DNA of 64,000 nucleotides from AAA164-E04 sp014239995. Lineage in GTDB: Bacteria > Verrucomicrobiota > Verrucomicrobiia > Limisphaerales > AAA164-E04. Below, piece by piece: positions 10,399-18,767 of the stretch (within the stretch, counting starts at the first letter, position 1; every line of letters starts with the position of its first letter). Made by a program: the position numbers and the translations under genes. Under the pieces are notes generated by a model. The model searched no databases, had not been told where the DNA came from, and saw only the letters and a program-made list of their open reading frames with translations. The DNA lies in the NCBI GenBank assembly GCA_029247315.1, contig JAQWLM010000042.1, forward strand, positions 6,492-70,491. The letters are read 5' to 3'.

Positions 10399-11973
10399 AT
10401 GAATGCCCTGCAATCGGCACAATATCAGGTAATACGGCGCGTGTGGCTTCCTCTGTTGGTCTTGTCCATGATGGGGCTCGAGACGGTGAGGGTTCGGTCC
10501 GCGCATTCCCCAAATGACACGGGCAAGGGCTCGCGCAAAACCATTCTTGCGGCGCACGAGGACGCCATCCTCTACCGGTCAGGGACCACCTACGTGATGC
10601 AGTCACCTGAGCGATGCCAGGCAAATCCCGTTCTGGCTGCCGCCATGCCCTGGGAGCTTGCCATTGGTTATTGCTCCGTCTTTCATGACCCGGTTACGGG
10701 CCTTTACCAGGCCTGGTACCAGGCTTACGCCGGATCTCGGGCAGAGCATCCCACCCGGCGGGTGGTGCTTTGCTACGCCACATCGAGGGACGGTCTTCAT
10801 TGGGAAAAGCCCAAGTTGCGCCTTTTTGATTTTAACGAAAATCCCGAGACCAATATCGTGCTTGTTGGCAACGGTGGGCGGAGCGTTAATTACGGTGCTT
10901 CTGTTCTGGTGGATCCGCGTGATGCGGACCCACAGCGCCGTTACAAGCTGGCCTACTGGGACTTTGTAGAGCTGGAAGGAATCCAGAAGCCTGGTCTGTG
11001 CGTTGCTTTTTCACCCGACGGTATTCATTGGAAAAAGCATCCTCAGGGCCCGCTCCTGCAGGGAGCTTATGGGGATCCTACCCAGCCACCTCTTGCTGGT
11101 AAGCACCTCAATGAACCCGCGATCAGGCCTGCTATCAGCGATGTGATGGATCTGATGTGGGATCCCCCCCATCAACGGTTTGTCATATACTCCAAGACCT
11201 GGATCGATGCGCCTGACGGACGACGTTTCTGGAAAAGGGCGGTGGTGCGTACCACCTCCACCGACTTTATCCACTGGACGCCACCGGAGATGGTGCTGTC
11301 GCCCGCTGATCACGACCATGGCCAATTACACGGGGCTTCGGTGTTCTTTCATCAGGGCCTTTATCTGGCCCTTGTGCAGCGCCTTGACTTTGGAGGGTTT
11401 GATCGAGGAGGCACCGGGAACATGCCTGCCGAACTGGCCTGGAGCCAGGATGGAAGGCATTGGCAACGCCCTTTTGAGGATCGCATGTTTCTGGGTGTCT
11501 CGGGCAAGGGGGACCGTTTTGATGCCGGATGCCTGTGGACCAGTGCCACGCCTGTTCATCTCGAAGGAGAAACCCGCTTGTATTATGGAGCCTATCCCGC
11601 CTGGGATGCCGACTTGAGCGTCTCCCCGACAGGGATCGGGATGGCACGTGTCCCGCGCGATCGGTTCATTGGGATTGCCCCTGTCGATGTGCAGGGACAG
11701 GTCACCTTCAGGCCCATCCACCTGGATGGGCATCGTGCCATTACGCTTAATGCGGATGCTACCCATGGTGCACTTCGTCTGGAGATTCTGAGTGCCGGAG
11801 GCTATGGGGTCGAGGGTTACACCCGGGCTGATGCCATGGTGCTGAAGGGGGATCATCTGGCGCATTCCGCAGCGTGGAAATATCATACGCTCGAGGACCT
11901 GAGACCGGGCGCCTATCAGTTGCGCGTGCATCTGCGTCATGCGCAACTCTACGCCCTGAGTCTGCAGCAGTAG
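10399..11973 (+). CDS. Secreted five-bladed beta-propeller glycosidase-like protein (GH32/GH43 superfamily-like)
   Basis: About 524 aa from the ATG at 10399, which gives a clean signal peptide (VWLPLLVLSMMGLETVRVRSA); an ATG at 10375 is the alternative. Blade-type repeats of the furanosidase superfamily are visible: YCSVFHDPVTGLYQAWYQAY, VLCYATSRDGLHWEKPKL, CVAFSPDGIHWKKHP, RTTSTDFIHWTPPEMVLSPA and ELAWSQDGRHWQRPF. 'S.DG.HW' motifs are typical of GH32/GH43/GH130-like propellers in PVC bacteria. A C-terminal beta-sandwich (ALRLEILSAGGYGVEGY) resembles the GH32 C-terminal module. Active-site acids cannot be assigned with certainty. It is probably exported and acts on plant or algal polysaccharide (inference). 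Confidence 0.72.
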   Translation: MNALQSAQYQVIRRVWLPLLVLSMMGLETVRVRSAHSPNDTGKGSRKTILAAHEDAILYRSGTTYVMQSPERCQANPVLAAAMPWELAIGYCSVFHDPVTGLYQAWYQAYAGSRAEHPTRRVVLCYATSRDGLHWEKPKLRLFDFNENPETNIVLVGNGGRSVNYGASVLVDPRDADPQRRYKLAYWDFVELEGIQKPGLCVAFSPDGIHWKKHPQGPLLQGAYGDPTQPPLAGKHLNEPAIRPAISDVMDLMWDPPHQRFVIYSKTWIDAPDGRRFWKRAVVRTTSTDFIHWTPPEMVLSPADHDHGQLHGASVFFHQGLYLALVQRLDFGGFDRGGTGNMPAELAWSQDGRHWQRPFEDRMFLGVSGKGDRFDAGCLWTSATPVHLEGETRLYYGAYPAWDADLSVSPTGIGMARVPRDRFIGIAPVDVQGQVTFRPIHLDGHRAITLNADATHGALRLEILSAGGYGVEGYTRADAMVLKGDHLAHSAAWKYHTLEDLRPGAYQLRVHLRHAQLYALSLQQ

Positions 11974-12240
11974 CCAGGTGCGTCGCTGGACCTGATGGCC
12001 AGGCTGGGATGGCTCCCTAGGATGAGACTTTCTGGGGGTATCGTTTCATTCTTCCTTGCTTGGACCTTTGTGTTATCTGACGTGCCTGCCAAGCTTTGCA
12101 GGAAAAGAGGTGCATCCAGATAGAAAGACCCGGACTGATGCATCCTCATGATGGGTATTCTGCTCTTGTCCGGGTTGGAGAAAGGCGAGATCCATGTAGT
12201 GCATGCTTGTGTTTCGCTCAGGGTATGTTTTGATTACAGC

Positions 12241-13374
12241 ATGAAGGTGCCAAGCCTTTTTCAAACCTTGCTGGGAGTCCTGACCGTATGCTCAGGTCCC
12301 TTCAGCGTATCTGCGGAGGACGGACCTGAGCCGTGGAAACAGCATCAGTATGCCCATGATGGCTTACATGTGTCGCCTGCGCATGCCGAGGAAGGCATGC
12401 GGGCGACCTTCTCCCTGGAGGCCGCAGGGGATTACCTGGATCAGGGTGCCAGTGCATGGACTCGGAAGCGAGGATGCGTGAGTTGTCACACCAACGGCTC
12501 TTATCTCGTGGCGCGCCCATCCCTGACACCCTTTCTGGGGCCTCCGCTTTCATCCATGCGTCTTTTTTTTGAAGAGGAAATCGCTGCCCTCAAGGACGAG
12601 GATCCACATACGCTGATGCAGGGTATCCAACCCACGCAGGTCGTCTACATCGCAGCTGGTCTGGCCGAATGGGATCTTCATGTCTCTGGTACCCTTTCGG
12701 CAGAGACGCGGACTGCCCTCGGGCTGATGTTCGATGTACAATCCCAGGATGGTTCCTTTGGTAATGTCGATTGTTGGCCACCCCTTGAATCAAGTGATTA
12801 CCAGAGTGCGACCGTTGCCGCCATGGGGGCTCTGGCTGCTCCGGGTTGGATCTCTTCCGTTGAAAGAGATCAACCTGAACTTGCCGGACGCTTCAATCTG
12901 CTCATGGATTACCTGCGTGTCACCGAGCCACCGCATGCCTATGCCCGTGTGCTCCTCCTGAGGGTTTCTTCTCACAGCAAAGGTTTTCTGGCTTCGGACA
13001 CTCGTGACGCGGTAGTGGCATCGATATGGTCTCGCCAGAACACGGACGGCGGTTGGGCCCTGAGGTCCTTTGCAAGGCCCGAACAATGGGGTGACGGATC
13101 CCGTGCTGAAAAACTACATGCAGAACCTGACGCTGAAAACCCGCCGAGTGATGGCCATATGACGGGACTTGCCGTATTGGCTTTGGTTGAAGAGGGCATC
13201 CCCCGCAACGATCCCCGCATCATGCGGGCCTTGCACTGGATCCGGACCCATCAGCGCCTTTCCGGTCGATGGTGGACGCGTTCGCTCAATACGGACAAAT
13301 ATCATTTTATTACCTACAGCGGCACTTGCTACCCGCTTCAGGCTCTGGCTGCCTGTGGGCAACTGGCTCCTTGA
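12241..13374 (+). CDS. Squalene-cyclase-fold (alpha-toroid) secreted protein with a c-type heme motif
   Basis: The ATG at 12241 opens a signal peptide (MKVPSLFQTLLGVLTVCSGP) in a frame that is also open upstream, giving 377 aa. Residues 79-83 (CVSCH) form a CxxCH heme c attachment site shortly after the N-terminus. The rest resembles prenyltransferase/squalene-oxidase toroid repeats: FDVQSQDGSFGNVDCWPPLE, QNTDGGWALRSFARPEQWGD, HMTGLAVLALVEEGIPRND, and the C-terminal SGRWWTRSLNTDKYH...CYPLQALAACGQL. The DxDD protonation motif of hopene cyclases was not seen, so cyclase activity is unlikely. It is better read as a periplasmic heme protein with an alpha/alpha toroid fold. Confidence 0.74.
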   Translation: MKVPSLFQTLLGVLTVCSGPFSVSAEDGPEPWKQHQYAHDGLHVSPAHAEEGMRATFSLEAAGDYLDQGASAWTRKRGCVSCHTNGSYLVARPSLTPFLGPPLSSMRLFFEEEIAALKDEDPHTLMQGIQPTQVVYIAAGLAEWDLHVSGTLSAETRTALGLMFDVQSQDGSFGNVDCWPPLESSDYQSATVAAMGALAAPGWISSVERDQPELAGRFNLLMDYLRVTEPPHAYARVLLLRVSSHSKGFLASDTRDAVVASIWSRQNTDGGWALRSFARPEQWGDGSRAEKLHAEPDAENPPSDGHMTGLAVLALVEEGIPRNDPRIMRALHWIRTHQRLSGRWWTRSLNTDKYHFITYSGTCYPLQALAACGQLAP

Positions 13375-13661
13375 GACGGTTTTGCTCGAGATTTTGATGG
13401 CTCCGGGAGCGGGGGATTGGTTGCCATGCCACACGCTGTTTCTCCATGCCAAATGCCGCGCGGTAATTTTCTTCAGACTTGGCAATGCGTCGTGATTTCA
13501 GGGTTGCATTCCATCCAGCCGATGGCACCTGTAAACTGTCGTAATTGCATGCATCTCAGGTGTTGGCGTAGCCCCGGTTTACAGAACTAACTCGATCGTC
13601 TTTGGGTGCTCCCTTGTTTTCCGCAAGGGGACATCGACATTCCGTCCTCAGTTTCATTATC

Positions 13662-14393
13662 ATGTCGCCATCGAAACACACATCCGAGCCCGCCCGGATT
13701 TTTGGAATCGACCTCGCCTGGGGTGAGCGAAACCCAGACGGTCTCTGTTTACTTGAGACGCACGCCACAGGCGGCGTCATCACTTCCCTGACGCGCACCC
13801 ACGGCGATCCTTCCCTCCTTCAGTTCACACGGTGCAGACCAGAGGGGTATCCATGTCTATTGGCCATCGATGCCCCCTTGATCTGTAAGAATCCTACCGG
13901 GGCAAGGCCGGTTGATATCCAGACACATCGGGTTTTCGGACGATTCAAGTGTGGTTGTTATCCGGTGAACCTGGGGCTCTGCACTCGTCCGATGCGCCTC
14001 GCCACTTTTTTGCGGCAAGAGGGGTTTGAGTGTGGATGGGGTATCCCCACCTGGGACACATCGGTCATGATGGAGGTCTACCCTCACACCAGCCTGGTTC
14101 GACGTTTTGCCCTGGCCGAGCGGATTCCTTACAAGAAAGGCAAGGTGGCACTCCGGCGCCTCGCTTTTGCCCGCCTGCAGGCATACCTCCTGGAATGGCT
14201 TGAGTCTGACGGGATTCATCTGCCACCTTCACTGGAAGGACCCCTCAGGCAACCCTGGAGCAAGGCTAACGAGGACATGGCAGACGCCCTGGTCTGTGCC
14301 CTCACCGGATACCACCACTGGAAACACCAAGGCCGGGCCTCGGAGGTCCTGGGGGATCTCGAAAACGGGTTCCTCGTCACGCTCAAGGACTGA
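13662..14393 (+). CDS. DUF429 family protein (predicted nuclease-like fold)
   Basis: 243 aa from the ATG at 13662 (MSPSKHTSEPARIFGIDLAW); the frame is open 20 codons further up but with no family similarity. The opening IFGIDLAWGERNPDGLCLLE, the central LLAIDAPLICKNPTGARPVD, the EVYPHTSLVRRF segment and the C-terminal NEDMADALVCALTGYHHW match the DUF429 pattern, a RNase H-like fold with conserved Asp residues. The biochemical function is not established. The protein has no signal peptide and is cytoplasmic. Its 3' end faces the photolyase-like gene, 54 bp apart. Confidence 0.82.
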   Translation: MSPSKHTSEPARIFGIDLAWGERNPDGLCLLETHATGGVITSLTRTHGDPSLLQFTRCRPEGYPCLLAIDAPLICKNPTGARPVDIQTHRVFGRFKCGCYPVNLGLCTRPMRLATFLRQEGFECGWGIPTWDTSVMMEVYPHTSLVRRFALAERIPYKKGKVALRRLAFARLQAYLLEWLESDGIHLPPSLEGPLRQPWSKANEDMADALVCALTGYHHWKHQGRASEVLGDLENGFLVTLKD

Positions 14394-14413
14394 GTTCAAA
14401 CCAATATGCATAC

Positions 14414-14453
14414 CCTTAGACTCCAACTAGTCTGGTTTAAACGGGATCTAAGG
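14414..14453. repeat. Inverted repeat between convergent genes
   Basis: CCTTAGA (14414-14420) and TCTAAGG (14447-14453) are perfect inverted arms, with inner arms AGACT and AGTCT nested inside. It lies between the stops of the convergent DUF429 and photolyase-like genes and overlaps the latter's stop codon. It could act as a bidirectional terminator, but there is no U-run. Confidence 0.3.
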
Positions 14454-15773
14454 ACTGAAGATCATGTGCCCTTGGTCTTCAGATATTCCCAGCTCCATCT
14501 GCTGGGAATCACCTATGAGTGCAGGTAAGTGTTGTTTCAGGATATCCTGCGCGCGGCGCCAGAAGGGGAAAAAACCTTTCATGGCCAAGGGGAAGAGCTG
14601 CCGATCCCAGCTCCGCTGTGCCAGCCTGAGCTGCACACCTTGCCTGGCGAGACTGCGCTCCACGTTCGGTAATCCATCTTTCACAGGGCCCACTGCAGGT
14701 GCATAGCTGATCACCGTCCGAAGTCCCTTCGACTGGGCCCACGTTCCCATGGAGACCTCTAGGTTATCAGTCTCGATGAGTTTGCCTTCACAGCCGAAAT
14801 GATGCGAGGCCCGCGCCAAACCGTCGGAGAGCACCGAGCGGAGATGTTGTCTGCGAAGCGGGCTTAGCCCCATTCTGAGGTAGACCGCCTCGCAGTAAAA
14901 AGCGGCCACTGATGTGGGCTTGCCACTGCTCAAGGCACCTTGCTCCAGGAGACAATCATCCGGGTGGAGCCAGAGCCCGCATTTCTCCTGCGGCAGTGTA
15001 GACAAGGGAGAGGGGGGATGCCACGCAATTGGCTGGAGGTTTGTTTCGTCACTGAGAGTCGCGGGTTCCAGGTGGCCGTCCTGGAGTCGATCCAGACCGG
15101 ATCGATCGGTGAGGTATTCGGGTCCACAGTAACGCAGGATGTTGGAGGCGCGCGCAAGGTAGGTCTTGCCTGGGGTCTGCAGGCCAGCCACCCAGCGCCA
15201 GCTCAGGGTGTTGCTTGCGGGATCCGCATCCAGCAGGTGTCGGAAGAAAAAATCCGCACCCAGTGCCCATGGCAATCGGGCTTCGTGGATCCAGAAGCTG
15301 GCCCACCACATTCGCGCATGGTTGTGAAGGTAACCTGTCTGACGCAATTCGTTGGTAAATCGGTCCATGATGGCTACCCCGGATTTGCCTCCCAAGATGG
15401 CCTTGCCCCGCGCCATCGTCTCGGACGAAGGCCTTTTTCGCCAAAACCTTACTTGGCGCCGGTAATCTTGCCAGACCTGTGGCCGCCTCTCAAGCCATCC
15501 TCTCCAGTAGGTTCTCCACAGCACTTCCTGGACAAATTTATCGACCTTGGCAAGCGGATACTTTGCCAGCACAGATTGGATCACCTCGGATTCCAGGATG
15601 AGTCGATAACGGATAGCCGAGGACAGGCGTGACACATAAGGATGCCCAGAGCTTACGCGGTTGCGTTTGGTATGGTAGAGGGGCAGTTTTTGAAGGCATG
15701 TCTGCAGTCGACTCCAGGCTTCATCCCGGCTTGATGGCATACCCTCAGTTATTGTGGAAGCGGTCATGCGCAA
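14448..15773 (-). CDS. Cryptochrome/photolyase FAD-binding-domain protein with N-terminal FAD domain
   Basis: The protein has 441 aa. Residues about 20-230 are the helical FAD-binding domain of photolyases/cryptochromes: RVSSGHPYVSRLSSAIRYRL, DKFVQEVLWRTYWRGWLERR, TGYLHNHARMWWASFWIHE and LDADPASNTLSWRWVAG. In classical photolyases this domain is C-terminal, behind an alpha/beta domain. Here it comes first, and an alpha/beta-looking region follows (about 255-420, from KCGLWLHPDDCLLEQGAL to the FFPFWRRAQDIL segment). I recall similar 'FAD-binding domain-containing protein' families in other bacteria. DNA repair or light-sensing activity is therefore possible but unproven. Its start overlaps the 3' end of the ADP-ribosylglycohydrolase gene by 10 bp, so the two are co-transcribed. 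Confidence 0.78.
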   Translation of the reverse strand: MRMTASTITEGMPSSRDEAWSRLQTCLQKLPLYHTKRNRVSSGHPYVSRLSSAIRYRLILESEVIQSVLAKYPLAKVDKFVQEVLWRTYWRGWLERRPQVWQDYRRQVRFWRKRPSSETMARGKAILGGKSGVAIMDRFTNELRQTGYLHNHARMWWASFWIHEARLPWALGADFFFRHLLDADPASNTLSWRWVAGLQTPGKTYLARASNILRYCGPEYLTDRSGLDRLQDGHLEPATLSDETNLQPIAWHPPSPLSTLPQEKCGLWLHPDDCLLEQGALSSGKPTSVAAFYCEAVYLRMGLSPLRRQHLRSVLSDGLARASHHFGCEGKLIETDNLEVSMGTWAQSKGLRTVISYAPAVGPVKDGLPNVERSLARQGVQLRLAQRSWDRQLFPLAMKGFFPFWRRAQDILKQHLPALIGDSQQMELGISEDQGHMIFSP

Positions 15774-16786
15774 GCCATGGGTAGTGATACCTGTCGCAGG
15801 TGTGGACTTAGTTTTAAATCAGCCAGCCATTTCTCTGGAAAGGCCTCTCGCCCCAAAGAGGCCCCAAGTAAGCCACCCAGCACGACCCCACGGTGGCAAT
15901 TGTCTCCACCAAGTTGCGTGTTGGAGATCAGGGCGTGAGGTAGTTCACGAGCGTATTTCCAGGCTAGATAAAGTGTGGCCGGAAAGGCTTCCTGTATGTA
16001 ACAGGCGGTGCTGAAAACACTCCCCAGGATCTCATCATCACCCCGTTTTATCCAAGTTCTGGCTCGGCGAGCTGAGAAATGTTCTGTGGCATGCTTCTCG
16101 ATGCCCTCACGCAGTTCTTGTCCCCGCAGGACATGCCACAGCACGCGTGTCAAGGAGTCGGCTGCCCGCAGAACATCTGGATGGGTGTGTGTCAGCGACA
16201 CATGCAAGCGAACGTTTTTCAGAGTTGCTTCAAGCGGTTCTGATGTGACGGCCATGAGGGCTGGTACTGCGGCCAGTCCCCCGATATGATTGTCGTTGCT
16301 GCCGCAGGCGCGTAGTTTCCGGCCACGGGCATAGTGCGTGAAAAAATGGCGATGACACTCCTCCACGTAGGTGTCTTGATGTGATCCGGGTGTTAGCATG
16401 AATGTCCGGTAGCGTTCCAGGTAATCATCGGCGTCATAGCCCCCTTGCTCTTTCAGAGACGTTAACATCAGCATCACCAGTTGAAGGTTCAGGGTATTGT
16501 CTCCGGGGCGTAGGTGTTGATGGTAGTGTACCCCTCTTTGGCCCCAGTATGCTGCCTGTCCGTGAAGGATATCTGCTTTCGCATTCAATGGGGTGTAGCT
16601 TGAGCGCCATAGAATGCTGTCCGGGTGAGGAGACACCGGGCCGCGATACTTGGTGATCACTCCGTAGTCCCGGTGCATGGCCTGTCGGTCGTAATACCAG
16701 TGCACCGGCATGGCGAGCGCGTCCCCCACAAATCCTCCCCATAGCGCGCCTTGACGCAAGCTCTTCGTATGGTCTGCTTTTCTCAT
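15764..16786 (-). CDS. ADP-ribosylglycohydrolase (DraG/crystallin J1) family protein
   Basis: The protein has 340 aa and no signal peptide. The N-terminal GALWGGFVGDALAMPVHWYY is the first metal-binding block of ADP-ribosylglycohydrolases. The all-helical core follows, and the second block appears as NTQLGGDNCHRGVVLGGLLG. In classical members this second block is GGDTDT; here the second Asp is replaced (GGDNCHRG), a variant I have seen in a distinct subfamily. Removal of ADP-ribose from an unknown acceptor is the family activity, but the altered metal site makes the substrate and even catalysis uncertain. It is the first gene of a two-gene unit with the photolyase-like gene. Confidence 0.8.
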   Translation of the reverse strand: MRKADHTKSLRQGALWGGFVGDALAMPVHWYYDRQAMHRDYGVITKYRGPVSPHPDSILWRSSYTPLNAKADILHGQAAYWGQRGVHYHQHLRPGDNTLNLQLVMLMLTSLKEQGGYDADDYLERYRTFMLTPGSHQDTYVEECHRHFFTHYARGRKLRACGSNDNHIGGLAAVPALMAVTSEPLEATLKNVRLHVSLTHTHPDVLRAADSLTRVLWHVLRGQELREGIEKHATEHFSARRARTWIKRGDDEILGSVFSTACYIQEAFPATLYLAWKYARELPHALISNTQLGGDNCHRGVVLGGLLGASLGREAFPEKWLADLKLSPHLRQVSLPMACA

Positions 16787-17056
16787 GCTCTCAAGCTACC
16801 CCCGGAAGGCCCGGTTTCAACCGTCACATGGTATTTTCCTGCATCGGGTGCGCCTCTCGGCCATGCCAGAGATCGTCGGTATGTGGACACTTGACAGTGT
16901 CTCGGGTGCGGGGAATGTTGAGTGACAATGCATTTTGATTCCATACTAAATCTCTTCTCGGGTTTCCCTCCAAACCTATCGGCTGCCGGGCCTCCCATGT
17001 TGTGTACATGCCCCTCTGGTTCGCACCTTGCTCCTACTGCTTAGACGCATTGCCCC

Positions 17057-17797
17057 ATGTCGAACAGATACCTTGTTTTTGGCGCGACGGGTGGCATCGG
17101 TTCAGCCCTTTGTCGCTCCTTGCTTGCTTCCGGTCATCAAGTTGCGTTTTCCGCGCGCAATGCCGTCAAACTCGATGCGCTGGCATCTGAACTTGGAGGG
17201 CCGTCATGGGTGGCGGAGGCCACGCGCTGGGACGAGGTTTCACGGGTCGTCTCGCAAGCCAGTGAGTCGCTTGGTGGCTTGGACGGCGTTGCGGTGTGTG
17301 TGGGCTCTCTCCTGCTCAAGCCGGCACACCTGACCACGCAGGATGAATTCGAGGCGCTGGTACAAAGCAACCTCACCACTTCCTTTGGCGTGACTCGAGC
17401 TGCTGCCAAGGCGATGCTTCGAAGCGGTGGGTCCATCGTGCTGGTTGCCAGCGCTGCGGCCCAACTGGGGTTTGCCAACCATGATGCGATTGCTGCGGTC
17501 AAGGCTGGTGTCATGGGACTCACTCGGTCGGCTGCTGCGACATACGCCCCGCGCAACATCCGTGTCAACTGTGTGGCACCGGGGCTCGTCCAGACGCCCT
17601 TGGCGCAACCCATTCTACAAAACGAAGCCGCCAGGCTTGCCTCTGAGAAAATGCATCCGCTGGGGCGTTTGGGGGAACCTGCGGATATTGCCCGTGCCAT
17701 GGCATGGCTGATGCATCCTGATCAACAGTGGATCACTGGCCAGACACTTGGCGTGGACGGGGGCCTGAGTAGCCTTTTGCCCAGGCAGAGGGCCTGA
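17057..17797 (+). CDS. Short-chain dehydrogenase/reductase family protein lacking the catalytic Tyr
   Basis: 246 aa, a classical SDR size. The Rossmann nucleotide motif is present (VFGATGGIGSALC, residues 7-19). The active-site Ser lies in IVLVASAAAQ (Ser132) and the C-terminal VNCVAPGLVQTPL is normal. At the Y-x-x-x-K site the sequence is NHDAIAAVKAGV: Lys149 is kept but the Tyr position is Ile145. The usual proton-relay oxidoreductase mechanism is therefore not available. I recall an SDR subfamily with 'NHEAIAAAK', so this is probably a conserved variant. It is transcribed divergently from the ADP-ribosylglycohydrolase. The substrate is unknown. Confidence 0.82.
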   Translation: MSNRYLVFGATGGIGSALCRSLLASGHQVAFSARNAVKLDALASELGGPSWVAEATRWDEVSRVVSQASESLGGLDGVAVCVGSLLLKPAHLTTQDEFEALVQSNLTTSFGVTRAAAKAMLRSGGSIVLVASAAAQLGFANHDAIAAVKAGVMGLTRSAAATYAPRNIRVNCVAPGLVQTPLAQPILQNEAARLASEKMHPLGRLGEPADIARAMAWLMHPDQQWITGQTLGVDGGLSSLLPRQRA

Positions 17798-17957
17798 AAC
17801 CAGATTCTGACCGCATACTGTTCGTGGCCATGCCTGGGTTGCTTTTACAAAGCTTTCCATGCCTAGCATGTCAGGTATTGCTGTTCCCAAGCGTTGACAA
17901 CCATGCGGTTTACACTTTATGACCTTACTGATTATCAAATTAAAACTCCCCAAAATA

Positions 17958-18533
17958 ATGAAAAACCCATGCCCGTCCATCTTCCCATGTCTTGTCCTTG
18001 CAATTGCCGCTCTCGTGGGGTGCTCTCCCTCTGAAGAGGTGAGCAAAGCTGCGCCCAAGCCTGCTCCCCCTAGCGTGGGCTTGCATGAAGCCGTGGTGCT
18101 TGGAAGTGTTGATTTGGTGAGCCAGCATGTCGCAGCAGGCTCGGATTTGAATGTGAGGGATCCCAATCCGGAAGGGAATCTTTCGACACCTCTCATGGTT
18201 GCCGCACTTTTTGGGGAACAGGAAATCGCCAAGATACTTATTGATGCTGACGCTGAGGTCAATATCCAGGACAAGGATGGTGGTACCGCGCTGCATGGAG
18301 CAGCTTTCTTGGGGTATCCCCAGATTCTGAAGGACCTGTTGGCGGCTGGTGCGAATCGAGATATCCGAAACAACACTGGCACCACTGCCCTCGAAAGTGT
18401 CCAGGCGCCTTGGGCCATGGTTGCACCGATCTATCAGTTTTTGCAGGGTATCATCTTCAAGCCCCTGGGTCGTGAAATTGACATACAGGATATCCAGGCC
18501 AAGCGCCCTGAGATTGTGGAACTCCTCAAGTAA
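17958..18533 (+). CDS. Ankyrin-repeat lipoprotein
   Basis: The ATG at 17958 gives a lipoprotein signal (MKNPCPSIFPCLVLAIAA) ending in the lipobox LVGC; an upstream in-frame ATG at 17919 adds only an implausible leader. The mature protein contains about three ankyrin repeats: LHEAVVLGSVDLVSQHVAAG, STPLMVAALFGEQEIAKILI and GTALHGAAFLGYPQILKDLL. A short C-terminal helical tail follows. It is probably an outer- or inner-membrane-anchored periplasmic protein for protein-protein binding. The partner is unknown. Confidence 0.8.
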   Translation: MKNPCPSIFPCLVLAIAALVGCSPSEEVSKAAPKPAPPSVGLHEAVVLGSVDLVSQHVAAGSDLNVRDPNPEGNLSTPLMVAALFGEQEIAKILIDADAEVNIQDKDGGTALHGAAFLGYPQILKDLLAAGANRDIRNNTGTTALESVQAPWAMVAPIYQFLQGIIFKPLGREIDIQDIQAKRPEIVELLK

Positions 18534-18767
18534 GTGACGACGGAGTTCGGGATAAGGTTATATCGAACGATCATGCCTCAGTGTGGGTATGAGATCAGGG
18601 TGTGTCTTTCAAAGACTTTCCCATATTGGCTTCACCCCTGTGCAGGGTACGCGTCAAGGAGATTGTCACCTCTGGTGCATTCGGCCTTTATATATACTTG
18701 AATATGGCGCAGGTATTGGCCAGATCAAGTTGTTGACTGAGCAGGGCGGCTACTTAGACTAGCGCCC

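Noticed and set aside
15049..15632. Open frames on both strands inside the photolyase-like gene
   Set aside because: They overlap a complete conserved protein in another frame and lack ribosome sites.
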